DNA from: Chrysomallon squamiferum
Taxonomy: Eukaryota; Mollusca; Gastropoda; Neomphalida; Peltospiridae
Length of the DNA: 64,000 nt
NCBI GenBank assembly: GCA_012295275.1
Contig: CM022675.1
Span: 15,211,963 to 15,275,962, forward strand
Reading direction: 5' to 3'
This document shows, in pieces, positions 27,256 through 46,270 of the stretch (the first letter of the stretch is position 1; each line of letters starts with the position of its first letter). The position numbers were made by a program, and so were the translations under genes. The notes under the pieces were generated by a model. It did no database searches. It saw nothing but the letters and a program-made list of their open reading frames with translations, and was not told the origin of the DNA.

Positions 27256-27259
<4 letters not shown>

Positions 27260-27348
<89 letters not shown>
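27260..27348. repeat. (GA)n microsatellite
   Basis: A pure GA array of about 88 bp. Confidence 0.97.
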
Positions 27349-27350
<2 letters not shown>

Positions 27351-28139
27351 GATTTACTTGCTTTTTTTTCAGTTTGTATAAAATTTCTGCCACTTCAGCC
27401 AAAGAGTCCCTATCTATGTAAGTGTATGCAAATTTATTTGTAAGGTAATTTTGAATTTAATTATTAGCCTTTCCATTGTTAAACGAAAAACCATTAGACG
27501 TTTAGGATAAATTTCAATACATAACCAAAATTGTAGATTATACAAATATTTACCAAAAAATGACTCTATCTAGTACATAACGTGTAGATGCAAAATAACT
27601 ATTTAAATATATCTTCTGTAAAAGAAAAGGTTTTTTTGTTTTTTTTAAATCAAACAGAATGACGCCACTGTTACATGATGAAAAAAATACTTAGACCTTT
27701 ACTTTAATTTATACTCTACTTATTTGTCATCAGTGTATGGCATGAGTAAAACAGTTTATCCAGCAAGTGTAATGGAAACAATATCAGTACATTTAATAAC
27801 TAATTGACAAGCAAACGATATACATGATTCTTGTCAGGAAACATAAATTATCTTGGATTATCAAAACACTTTTTGTGAAATGCGAATCTTCCAGAAGGTA
27901 AAAGTTGGTTATTTATTGAAAAGTCAATACAAGGACACATTGATAACATGATGAAAATTGTATTAAAGCTGTTGTAGTTTTCAACAAGGTGCTTCAATGA
28001 TCCATTGCTGCATTATTATGATAACATCACTCACTGGTATGTTGGTGTCAGTATTATTTTAAATTATGTAGATGTGAATTTTATTAACAATTAATCTCCT
28101 GGGAAATATCCCACTTAGTTTACCCGAGATTCTAATACT

Positions 28140-28375
28140 TAAATAGTACATCATCTGATACTGAAATAATACTACATCTGATACTGAAAAATTAATAGAT
28201 CTGACATTGAAAAATTAACATTATCTGATACTGAAATATTAAATATTTGATACTGCAGTATTATAACATTAGATGTTACATCAAACATTCTGAAATATTA
28301 TATCATTCATACTGAAATATTACATCATCTGAAAGTGAAATATTAATAGATTAAATACTGAAATATTACAACTTA
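28140..28375. repeat. degenerate minisatellite, about 28-32 bp period
   Basis: The phrase 'tctgatactgaaatatta' and near variants recur about eight times at irregular 27-33 bp spacing. It looks like an old, decayed tandem array. Confidence 0.7.
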
Positions 28376-29258
28376 AAATGCGCAATGTGATTCTATCCTA
28401 TATAATCTTGGAATGTTACATCCAGCTGGTGTTGACGTCTTTTGAACATTCTACTGTGTTTCAGTAATCTCCTGCTCATTGTTTCAAGTCGTCAGCAGCA
28501 TGCGATCTTATTTTTGATTATATCTTACAATCCACTTTTACTTATGTTCATAGTTTTTCTTACCTTTTTTCTTACTTTCTTTCATTCATAGCTTTATCTT
28601 TTTATTTCAATTTCATTCTTCTTCTTTTTTTTATTAAATTACATTATTATTTTATTTTATAATTTTTTATTATTATTTTTTATTCATTTTTTTTTTTTTT
28701 CTTTTCAGTGCTTTTATTTATTTTATTTTATTTTATTTTATCTTATTTTATTTTATTTATTTATGTATTTATATTTTTATGTTTATTTTATTTTATTTTT
28801 TTTGTTTGTTTTTGTATGGGGAGGAGTGGGAAAGGAAAGTGTTTCTTCTTTTTAACATGTTTTTCCCTTTCTAAGTTTTTTCATTTATAGTTGTATTATT
28901 GTTATAAGCGCAGACATTAAGTGGTCTCCTGTGCAGTCCTGTGTTCAAACGCTGGACACGTTGTGACAGCAGACTGTGTTCAGGGAGACGGATCGTGTGA
29001 GGACAGTGTAACCGACACGTCTCACTGCGCAGGAAACTTAACACCTGGCTTCTCCATCAAACTCATTTCGTAATTTTACTCCTGAGATGTTTCGTTGTCG
29101 AGATATATCTAGTTGCCGCCTGTTAATATCATCTCCCAATTTTATATGGCCTTTATTTTTCTTTTGCATATTTGAATTTAATGTGGCATGTTTTAAATTA
29201 CAATTGCTTACTAGTACTTTTAATCGTTTATAAGCAATTTCATAATGCAAACGGAAAA

Positions 29259-29259
<1 letters not shown>

Positions 29260-29294
<35 letters not shown>
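29260..29294. repeat. poly-A tract
   Basis: A run of more than 25 adenines, with a short mixed run before it. It could be the tail of an old retroposed sequence, but no target duplication or body was identified. Confidence 0.85.
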
Positions 29295-29297
<3 letters not shown>

Positions 29298-29733
29298 AAA
29301 ATAAGATAATAAATAAATAAATAAGAAAATTTCAATATCAAAGAGTAAAACTCTCAGGTAATCGAAACTGGATCCTGCCCCGGAGACTAACAGTTCATAA
29401 AATGTATGACAGATTGAAAAGGCGCTGTGACACTCAGGTCAAACAAAGTGACATTACAATATCGTTGAAAATTGCAACAATATTAATTATCTATAAAATG
29501 GCCCAAAAGTAACTTCAGTACATAAGAAACGTTCTAGTATTTTAATAAAATTGCATAATTTATAAGGCTCGTGAAGAATCAGTTAATATAGATATTATAA
29601 ATATTATTCACTGTTAATTATTTATTATATGTCTCCGTGTATCTTTCATCAAACAATGATGTCATACGTTAATCATTGATTTACTGATACGGCTTTCAAT
29701 TTCGTATTATTATTATTTATTTATTTATATTAC

Positions 29734-29785
<52 letters not shown>

Positions 29786-30359
29786 TCCGGGGAAATATGA
29801 ATTTATTCTTTTCTCTTTTTTAAATGACAAGAAAAATGAACAATGAAATGTTTTATTTAACGACTTATAAAGAGAAGAAAATACAATACTTTCATAAACA
29901 TTTACTTTTCATGTTCGTCACTTACAGTACTAAGATGCAATATGATCAGTTAAATTAGCGAAAAAATAATTAAAAAAATTAATAATATAAAATAAATATA
30001 TAAAACGTAGTTTAATGTAGTTTGTTCGGAGTTAAATCACATGGATTATATATTAATTATAGAAATGCATACATATAGGCACACACACACACACACAGAG
30101 ACAGAGAGCGAGAGATGCTAGTTTATCTTTATTTTTATTTATTTATTTATTTGTTTGTTTGTTTGTTTTTAATAAATAGAACATATGTTTTTTATAAACA
30201 CTCACATAAATGTACTTGTAATGACTTTTGACAGTATATTTTCTAAATTGCAGAATTTTTATTGTATGACAGAAATGCTGTTTACTGATTGTCATGTTAA
30301 GACGTCTCTCTGACATGTGTGAGCTCAGATTATAGTCGTAATGTCCTTGTCTTTATCAA

Positions 30360-30415
30360 CTGAATCAGTGGTTAAAGCGCGGACTGCAGCGTGAATCACT
30401 GGTTCTCTTCTAACG
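30360..30415 (+). repeat. possible tRNA-like SINE head (degenerate)
   Basis: The string atcagtggttaaagcgcgga followed by ctgcagcgtgaatcactggt resembles the box A/anticodon-arm region of tRNA-derived SINEs (cagtggttagagcgc type). A clear box B (ggttcgaatcc) is missing, so this is at most a decayed fragment. Confidence 0.25.
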
Positions 30416-31608
30416 ATACAGCAAACCACGATTTGTGTATCAAGGTTTCATGGTTTCTGTTAATGTGAAGGTGCAGTTAAAAGATTTGTTTCATCTATTT
30501 AGAAGAAAGAATTGGGGCAACAAGTTTCCATTTTCATATGATATTATGCACCTTGAAATTTTATAACAAATATCATTTCACCACACACTATTGTGTTTAT
30601 TGCAATTATTAGACTGACTCGGCTGTATTAAACAAATCACTTATGGAGTTAAACAGTTTAATTTTCCGATCCTTTTATTTCCATTTTCTGAATGATGTAA
30701 ACTATCGTTATTTAATTTTATATCTTTTATGCATGGAATTCTAAAAGCATATATTATATATCTGAATGTTAATTGTAACAGAATATACAGCAGCAATTGC
30801 AACGTCGTAAATTATTGTAAATGAGTTTGCAAGCTTATATTGTTATCCGAAAACAGTGATTTATACTGCATTAAACAGATACATAATAACAGAAATATTA
30901 TTTTCAATAATTATGGTATATAAGATTTTATATTAATAATAATAATAATAATAATAATGATGATGATGATGATGATGATGATGATAATGATAAAAATAAT
31001 GAAAATAATAATAATAGTGTAAGATAGTTGTTATTTTTTGTTATTATTGTAGCTTTTATTTTGTCTTTTTTGTATCATACTTTATCGCATCATCATCATC
31101 ATCATCATCATCGTTATTATTATTATTATATTACTTTATGTTCACAGCATTCAACTTTTAGGATGCATTTTATCCAATTAATTGATTTGTGCCGTTATGA
31201 GAAATTCCGGTGGGATAGATGGATCATTTTATTTGAGACAGATTTATCAAAAGTTTCAGAGCCTTCGAGAAATTAATATTGTTTTATATCAGTTCTGTTT
31301 TGCTCTGCTTAAAGTCATCAATATCGAAAAAAAAAAATAATAATAAAATTAAAAAATGATATAGCGTTTTCAGTTTCTAATTATCTGAAGACAATGCCAG
31401 TGGAAGGTGAGAAGAGAAAGGACAATGTTTTTTTCTTTTTGTCATTTATAGATCTTTTGCCCGATACACATGTGGGAGACACAGATATCTTTCTGTTCTT
31501 CACCTTCATTTCTTCTTCTATTTCCACTCTAAGAACACTGGGTTCTGGAACACAGTTTTTTATTTGCAGGCGAAAAAAAAATATAATAATGAAGATATGA
31601 TAATATTG

Positions 31609-31611
<3 letters not shown>

Positions 31612-31694
<83 letters not shown>
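31612..31694. repeat. (CT)n microsatellite
   Basis: A pure CT array of about 83 bp. Confidence 0.97.
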
Positions 31695-31697
<3 letters not shown>

Positions 31698-31820
31698 CAC
31701 ACAAACACAGAATATTGCGTGTTCATTGTTAGTCAAAAACTGACATTAAGTTTTTCATTAAGGCAAAATAAAAAAAGATACTTTTTAGTTCTAATTTGGA
31801 TACTCCCACATTTCTTCTAG

Positions 31821-31828
31821 TGACGTCA
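31821..31828. promoter_or_regulatory. perfect CRE palindrome TGACGTCA
   Basis: A full cAMP-response element palindrome, 2.6 kb upstream of the neuropeptide start codon. A TATAAATA string lies at 32113-32120. CREs are common in neuropeptide promoters, but an 8-bp motif can occur by chance and the link is inference. Confidence 0.2.
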
Positions 31829-33915
31829 CATTAAGTGAATACTAATAATAGTGATATGTTTGCGTGTGACAAGAGAACGCCACGTACCACATTAACTCTA
31901 ATAAAGGAGCCATGATGCTGCGGCGAGCAAGCAGACGTTGTAGAATTTACTGATTGGTATAATGTCCTATTCGGCTTTTAATGTCCTGTCAAGCTTTCAA
32001 ACAATAAGTCGTAAATTGTGCTTTGTTGAACACACTAATATACATGAGACTATTTTTCACATGCTTAATTAACGATACTTTGTTAGATGGTTACTTGCAA
32101 TTCCATCTAGTGTATAAATAAAATATTTATTATCACCAAAGGCCAAACGTATAAGCAATAAATATCTTTCTTCCTAAAAGCTAAAGGGTGAAACTTAAAT
32201 ATATTTATCATATTTGAGACATATATCATTAAAGCACTCATACATACATTTCATATCTGTAAGTATTAAAAAACAGAAGCATATCAAACAGCTGCATTCA
32301 TACACACAAACACAAACATTCACAAATTCACGCACACACATACACACATACAAACACACATATATAATTAAATCACTCACATGTGCACATTTTATACCAT
32401 AAAAATAGAAAAAGCACTCCAGAAAACAAGTAGACATACACACAGACACAACATACATTAACAACTCATAACCATAGTACAGTATAAATGTTAATTAAAA
32501 GATATGTTGTCACATACATCAAAGACGTGTAACATCAATGTCACTGTCACATGTAACAGGAAATGTATCACGTTGTAATTTAACTGTTGGCCGCCATTAG
32601 TACGTTGTATGACGTTAATTCTCTTAACATTAAACGGCTCATCAGTTTCTGTAAATACTGTTATTTGACAGCTAGTGGTAGTGACAACAGATATCAGGTA
32701 ACATTGGAAATGGCGATACACAAACAATAAACAGCACTGCGACTTGGCTAATAAGTTAATGACCCAATCAACCATCCGGAAATTACTATTCGGAAACAAA
32801 GGTATCACAACGCCACGTATTGTAAAACCTTAAACGGAAATTTGATGACTTGATTATTTGACCTTTTGTTCGTCCTTGATTTTCAGTTTCACTGTCTACA
32901 CATAGACAGATACGTTTTTTTAGGGAGTGAGAACGTCTTTTATTAGTTTCTGGTAGGGGAGGTATTTATTTATTTATTTATTTAATTATTGTTTTTGGGG
33001 GGTTGTTGGATTTTGGGGGGTATTATTATTACTATTTATTTCTCTCTGCATATTAAAACAATACTGATTTTTACTTCTTTTGACAACCAAAACTTTATGA
33101 TAATTTATAACTTAAAATTAAAAGAACCTAAATTTATTTATTTATTTATTTATTTAAGGGGAGGGGAGAGGGAAGGGAAGGAGAAAACTAACTTTCAATA
33201 AGAGTAATTTACAAATAACAAAGTGATTTGATTGGTTTTATTTTAAATAGAACCTTAAATCCAAATTCTAGTTAACTAAGACTTGATAAAAGTCAACTGA
33301 ACAGCAGAATACAAAGATCGGTATTTTAGCATGAAAACAATTTGTGGAATGAGAAATTACGTCAACAAAACACAAATTTATTTTAATTACACTCTTCAAT
33401 TTTCTTTTGTTTGTGAATTAACGACAAATATACCCTTTCTTATAAAGCTCACTGATTTTCATTTTTTCTTTTGTCAGTACAAATAAGTAAATACATTTCA
33501 TTTTGATAAAAATTTGCATTACTCGTCAACACAGTTAACTGATAGCAAGTTGCCAGAAACCGTGACAGAAGTCTTAAGAAGAACAAGCGATAATAACAAT
33601 CACGGATGATGTTTTACTACGGCTCAGAGCCATTAACGTCTGATCTGATAAGCCTTTAAGACCATCAGTATCCACAAATAAAATATAGCAAGTAAAAAGG
33701 TCATTTAATTAATTACTTCTGATCTATAGCGGGGCTTGTGCGTGTAAGATAATTAATAAAATCCGTAGAGAAAATGAATGTATCGTTATTTAAATTGTTC
33801 TGATTAGAAAAAACCCAGTAAATATTTATACTGAGAATAGAGTTTCAGAACGAATATACCTGCCCCAGCTCTTTGTTGTAAAACATATTCATCGAAGCGT
33901 CTGTATAGTTTATTT

Positions 33916-34034
<119 letters not shown>

Positions 34035-34447
34035 CCTTTACTGTTATCCTAAGACATAAATTAATTTTCAACAATAATAATATCAGTAAATATATCAGAT
34101 GCAAGGATACTTTTTTATATGTGAAGCAAATAATGGAATCAGAAATAATTCTGTAACCATGACAGTGTGTGTGTATTTGATTGTTATAAAACAATTGACA
34201 TGTAATATTTAAATCCGAGTTCTCTGATTCCCTGTTCTAAATCATTCATAAACAGCACAGATATTCTGTGACAAACAAAATTTGGTCAAATTAAATATTA
34301 AAGCTATTTCACGTACTGAGATTTCTAAACTTATTTATTTATTTATTTGCTTGTTTTATTTTATTTTATTGGGTTTCTTGATTTATGTTATTGTTATATT
34401 TTGTTTTTCAAAATTTATTTCTTTACACAGGACTGTGTCACAGAAAG

Positions 34448-35665
34448 ATGAAAGAAGGAGTCGTGATACTTCTGTTTGCCTTAGTAGGATCCAGTGTGGC
34501 GATTTTCTTCACCTCCAGCAAACAGAACGACTACCCGCGAATAGGTAGACGCAGCTTCTACACAACCAGCAAAGAGAACACGTATCCGAGAATTGGCCGC
34601 AGGTCTCTAGAAAATACATACTCTAAGCAGAGACATGTTTTAGCGGAAAAACGAGCACTGTACACTGCCAGCAGTGAAAACAGCTATCCCCGCATAGGCA
34701 GAGGTGTATTCACTGACAGTGGAAATGGCAGATATTTCCCTCGTGTTGGTCGTCGGAAGGAATCATCAGAGGAATCTACTGAGGATAAAGTAGATTCGCA
34801 TTACATAACAGAGCATACAGGCAACACGAAGATGTCCCCACTTACTCACAGGATGCCAGAACACTGGGATCTCAATGGTAAGAATCACTGAAAAATATTT
34901 TAATATACATATGTTTTTTTATTTCGATGATGTCCTATTGTAATTTCAAAATTCAAACATTTTTTTTTTAATGCAATTTTACCCCCCCCCCATAAGAATT
35001 TTAAAATTATATATGTGTGAGTGTGTTAGGTGGCAAAATCCAAATCAACAAAAATTACACAGTCGCTGTGTGTGCATTTGTGTATTTGTGTGTATGTGTG
35101 AACATCTATATCTATACATACATACATGCATATACCTATATATAATATGAATATGCATTTTTACCTCATAATAATCTGTATACTCAAATTATGAATTACA
35201 GTATTTGACAAATTAATTACTAAAATCTTAAACTTGAGGATTTAACTAAATTAAACATGATTTTATGACGAATTCAAATGTGGAAAATAACAGAGAATTT
35301 ATTTCTGAAATATTAATATAGTGTGATGAATGTTATTTTGTACTAAAGGAAGTAGCCGGCTTACCATGGATGATTTTTAAAGTATTTACTTTACTTGCCA
35401 TCCGTCTCCAACGGCAGCTTCATAAAACTATGTCAGTGGCCTTCAATTCCTGAACACCACTCTGTTTTAGTAAACGTTTAGCATTTTATGTAATTATTTT
35501 TAGAGAGGCATCAAAAAGGACAGATTATCGTCCTTCCTAAAGGACATCTGGCCAGCGCAATATGTATGTATGCATGAATGTGAAGGTAGTACGGACGTAT
35601 GTATTTGTTCACATATAGGCATATGATTTACATATTTATACAATTAAATTATTAGACTAGAAATA

Positions 35666-35714
<49 letters not shown>

Positions 35715-35786
35715 GCAGAAGATGGAATCATCTCTCGCAAAGAATTCATCGAAGGCTTCCTGCACGCGAGGAAAAGACGGAAGTAG
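34448..35786 (+). CDS. PRX-amide (pleurin-like) neuropeptide precursor with C-terminal EF-hand loop
   Basis: Two coding exons, 34448-34877 and 35719-35786 (phase 1 join), encode 165 residues. Residues 1-18 are a signal peptide. Four peptides end in an amidation signal Gly plus basic residues: IFFTSSKQNDYPRI (19-32), SFYTTSKENTYPRI (36-49), ALYTASSENSYPRI (70-83) and GVFTDSGNGRYFPRV (86-100). Cleavage sites are RR, KR and one single R before Gly86. A spacer peptide (53-67) precedes KR. An acidic region (104-140) follows. The join then creates DLNEDGIISRKE (141-152), a perfect 12-residue EF-hand loop, followed by a helix-like FIEGFLHARKRRK. An acceptor ends at 34430, 17 bp before the ATG, so a non-coding 5' exon is expected; the longer upstream open frame is intron. 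The peptides resemble molluscan pleurin-type peptides (from memory) and more loosely other PRX-amides (pyrokinin/CAPA/neuromedin U). Confidence 0.88.
35668..35714. repeat. (ATT)n array forming the 3' splice site region
   Basis: An ATT array that runs directly into ttgcag|AAGATGG at 35719, so the repeat occupies the place of the polypyrimidine tract of the neuropeptide gene's coding intron. Confidence 0.9.
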
Positions 35787-37088
35787 ATTTTAAACATGAT
35801 GTCGTTATTCGGCTATATTCGTCTAATTACATAAGGTGTATCCACTGAATGGAGCCGGCATAAAAGGATAGCTGATAATTCTTAGTAATTCGTCAATTTA
35901 TAATTAACATTTTCTTTAATATACAGTTTCAGATAAGGTAAAATATTATCTTCTTTTTTTTTTCTTCTTTTTTTTCTAAATTACAAAGTCCTGTTCTCCA
36001 AGTACAACGAACATCAGAAGGAATAAGCTTTGAATCCAGAAAATATCCCGTGTTTCTAACCTCGAGCAACATTCTCATCGTGAACAGTTAGTGGATCGGA
36101 ACTAGATTTATTCTAGAGTTACAAATTAAAACATTATTTTCTTCTTTCTTTTAATTAATTCCTGTATATTACAACTAATATAAATTAAAAATATATCTTC
36201 GTCGTTTCATTTTCAGGAGTTATTATTTGTAAACAACTTTTGAATAACTAAATCAACGGTTTTCATTGTTTTCTTCCCACTCTTTTCAGAGAAAACACAG
36301 TGGTTTAAATTAGTTATGTTCAGCCGACGATGAAGTATTTTTCACTTCTTTTTTTTTTTTTTTTAAATGTTAGCAAAATGAATATTAATTTTTAAGTTAT
36401 ATCTAAAGTAAAACATCTACAAAAGGAGTATAAATATATTAAAAATAATGTATTACTCTCTTTATCCATCGTGGGGCGGATAATAGAAAAAGAATGATCT
36501 ATTAACAAACGAATTCAAAAAGATCGCGTAAACAGTTATTAATTTATTAAAGAATGTTAGTTGTTGTGTATGTTTGTTTTGTTTCATGTTGTTTGGGTTT
36601 TTTGTTTGTTTGTTTTGTTGTGGTTTTTTTGTTGTGGTTTTTATTAATTTTCTTGTTGTTATTTCTTTTTCTTTTTTTTTTTTTTTAATGAAAGATGTTC
36701 ACTGTCACTGATAAATATAATAACACATCTTTGTCTTTCAACAAATCAATTCATTTTATTTGTATTATGTTTTTGTTTTATTTCTCATTGCATAAAAAAG
36801 TATCCTAATTTAGCCTACATCGCTAATCTTATTTCTCAAATGAATTAGTGGTTCGAACATAAATTTGAAAAAGTGCAGTACAGCCTGCTCCGAGAAGTGA
36901 TCCCGCTATATATTGCGTTGTTGAGATGTATACGACCTCGTTTCACAAACACGGAAATATTTACTGCACGCAGTTCAAAATCAAGGATAAATAGACTAAT
37001 ATACAAAATTACATAAGTTTATTTATTATGGAGTAAAGTATAAACCACTTTACCCTCTCCATCAGTGATTCGCCACTTAACTTACCTG

Positions 37089-37119
<31 letters not shown>

Positions 37120-37324
37120 GTACTACTTTCAAGACACATTTCTACATCCTGGTTTTGTTTTCAACTTCCTTCTTGTCGAATGAAGCCAGCGATCACACAA
37201 AGTGTCATATATATGAAGACAAGATAAGTAACCTAATTTTTAAAAACATTTTATTAAGTAATTATAAAGTGAATACAATAAGCTACTGAACAGTTGCTAG
37301 GTATATTGTTGTAAATTTTAAAAA
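35787..37324. other. intergenic region between neuropeptide gene and MyD88 gene
   Basis: 3' UTR of the neuropeptide gene, then AT-rich DNA with T-rich runs (35951-35975, 36349-36365, 36590-36690) and a poly-T tract at 37091-37120. No other gene is seen. The MyD88 promoter must lie at its right end, but no clear TATA box is visible. Confidence 0.5.
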
Positions 37325-43018
<5,694 letters not shown>

Positions 43019-44797
43019 TAAAGCATGACGCATACTATCACTATACAGACATCTCTTTTTCTTTTATTTGTAACTAGACGTGCATTTAGTTGTTACAACT
43101 CTAACCACTGTGAATTAACTTTGAAATAACTGCAGATTTGTAAAACAAATCTTTTTATTTTAATTTGTTTCGTATTTTTTATTTTATTTTTCTTTTATTT
43201 CTTTTTTTACTTTTTACCTTTTTTTTTTTCTTGGTATTCTTTTTCAGCAGAAACTGGTTGTACCAAATTAGTGATCAGTTGAAATCAGTTGACACATTAT
43301 TAATAATTGTTTATTTTCTTTATTCAAACTCTTTACTGTCATGTAATTTAATTTTTTAATTTATATTTTATTTAACACTCAGGAGGCCACATGATATATG
43401 AGAGAGAAAAAAATTGGATTCATTTTAATAAAGTCCTTGAATTTATCACTCTTCTGAAAAACAAAATATTTTGTACAAAACCATTTTTAGTATTTCATTA
43501 AAGAAGGAGACTTCCATTAAAATAATAACACACCATTCATAATAATTTTAATGTTGAGGTGATTATGGATAAATAAATAAAAATTAATCATTTATACATC
43601 CTCTGGCTGACAGATGTATATGAAGTTCTAAACTTTTTTTTATTGCGTTTCAAATGTTTATTATGTGCATTTGTTTAGAGTATTTAATTCCGAAGAATAC
43701 TGTAGAATAAAGAAGAATCAAGTTACTTTACTTATTAATTTTAATTTCTTTATGTAATTATTATAGTAGGTTCACCATAAAATTGAATGTATCATTAAAA
43801 AAATAATTACCTCCCCTTGATTACTCTAAGCTGAGTAACTGTTGTGCTTCTTGTTCACGTTGTAGTCGTTTTCAACAAAAATATTTTGTTACCTGGAGTG
43901 TAACCTGTACATTTTGTTAAATACACTTTTTGTACATAAAACTTTTATACGATTAACATCATTAAAATGAATGTACATGATAATTATTTTTAATAAAACA
44001 GACATATTTAATTTAATAATCTATTTCCGTCGAAAATGCGTTTATTTATTTATTATCATCATCATTATTATTATTATAGTAATTATTGCATATATAAAAA
44101 ACTAATTAATCAAAAAATATAAGATACTTGCTCAAATATATTAAATTTAATAAATAAAAATTTATCGTCAGTGTATTAGTAATGTTAGCAAAATGAAGAC
44201 ATTACCTATGATGTTATATATGGTAAAAATGAAAGAGTCCTACCTGGACGTTGTTCACGGCTTTGTTAATATTCGTTTACAGATATAAAATATAAACAGT
44301 TTTAATCTATTAAATATTTAATAATTAATGAATGTGAAATAAGTCAGTGAAAAAAGAAAAGACACTTGAATATAGAAATCATGTATTTAATAATGTTTAA
44401 TTTAGTTTGCTTGCATATTAAAAAAATGAAATTACCCATGATAACAAAATATAAATGGGTAAAAATAAGTAATACATATTAGAAAATATATGTGACAACA
44501 AAAGTTACATGTTAACTTAACAATACGATAAGTATAGCTACAGTTTAAAAATCTGTAACTAAACAAAAACGTTTGTTTTTGTCTAGTAAAGTATTTGCAG
44601 TACTAAGCACATGCACATAAAACTGAACAAAAAATTATCTTTCTTGTTAATAAAGTAAAAAATGTGTATATTTACAATTAAATACGAAAACATGGTCGTT
44701 TTATATAAAACGTATATTTAAATCAAAGCAGTAAGCAAAATAATTTTATCATTTAAATTAAACTGAAGTTTAAATTCAGTAATATTAGAACATTGAA
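43019..44797. other. convergent intergenic region between MyD88 and the cysteine-rich gene
   Basis: Holds the 3' UTR of MyD88 (AATAAA at 43427-43432 and 43706-43711) on + and that of the minus-strand cysteine-rich gene at the other end. Otherwise plain AT-rich DNA with no other gene seen. Confidence 0.6.
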
Positions 44798-46238
44798 TCA
44801 TCTTTCGTAATTTATATTAGGAACAGTAACTTTGTTTTCAGATTTAGTTTCTCTGAAGGCACCTACAGAGTAGAAATAGATCACTAGAGAAAAAAGAGAA
44901 AAGAATATTGTGTGTGTGGAAGTGGATCAGAAAACGAACTAAGAAACTGTGTGTGTGTGCGTCTATAAATACATAACATTTTTTTTTTCTATATGTTTCA
45001 ACTTACTTGAGTCTGCATGACAGTAACTACGAAGAGAAGTTGTAAGTACTGAAATTTTCCTCTTGTACATAATCTGCTGTGACTCTGTCAGACACTTTGT
45101 ATTTTGAGAACAGTCAAGAAGAGCTGACAGTTTGCTGATAATGAAGATATTGTATAAATAAGAAAAGAAAGAAAAAAAGACACACATGATTCATTTGATA
45201 AATCCCAAAATATACAGTCAACTAATATGAAAAAAAGAAGAAAAAAAAACATTTTTTATAATACTACCTACTTATGAAAATCAGCTCATTTAAAAATAAT
45301 TTTAATATATTTACTAAATTTAACTGTGACAAAAATTACATACATAAACACACACAGCGACAAAGATGGACATATACACACATAAATGTAATATTTACCT
45401 GCAAATTTCATTGGAGTTAGAAGTGAATGAAAAGACGGACACAAAATTCAACAGACAACTTTCAAATGATGGGCAGGTCTCCAGCCGCTGTTTGATTTCA
45501 GGGTCTGTAAAATTCACTTTATGGCTCAAAATAACATTTATCTAAGAGAAACAATATAAATTATTTTCTTTCAGCTACGATTGTTCACAGTTATTTCTTA
45601 TAAACAGAAACGTGCAAATTCACACTGTACAGCATTTTATACAACAATAACTAGTTTCGTCATATAATTCACAGCAGTACGTAATAAATTACGATACATA
45701 CCACACGATATGTTGTACAATGTCATAAACTGATAAACTCTCAGCTGGTCTACAGGGGAACATGAGGAAAATATTTTCTCCAGACAAATTATAGATGGCT
45801 GAAAGTTGCTGGAACAAAACAAAATAAAAAATACATGTAATAATAAATAAAAAATAAAATGTCTACATATTTTATAATAATTATTTAGATTTTAGTCTTC
45901 AAAACATTTGTACAACAGTTTAAAAGGCAACAGTATGGATGAGTGTGAAATTGACAACCCGTCCTTCCATACTACTGTACATATTATTATATTTATCATC
46001 ACTACTTCTACTAACTACTACTACTCCTCCCCACGTCTGTGTATTTTACTTTACGTGTACGTTTTTCAAAAGAAAGATTCTCACATAGGCTACTGACTAT
46101 CGATCAAAGTGAGAAATCAAACATAATTTGAACATAGCTATTATGAATTACATTATTAAAAATATACCGTTGTTGTACATCTTGTGAAAAAAAAGTAGGA
46201 AAAAACATACAGAAATGAATGAAAACGAGAACAAAAGA

Positions 46239-46270
<32 letters not shown>

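Noticed and set aside
28905-29040. tRNA-like string around tgtgttcaaacgctgg
   Set aside because: T-loop-like but the 5-bp T-stem does not pair and no box A is in place.
34282-34447. Longer N-terminus for the neuropeptide precursor upstream of 34448
   Set aside because: It crosses a clear acceptor (tttacacag before 34431); starting at 34448 gives a proper signal peptide.
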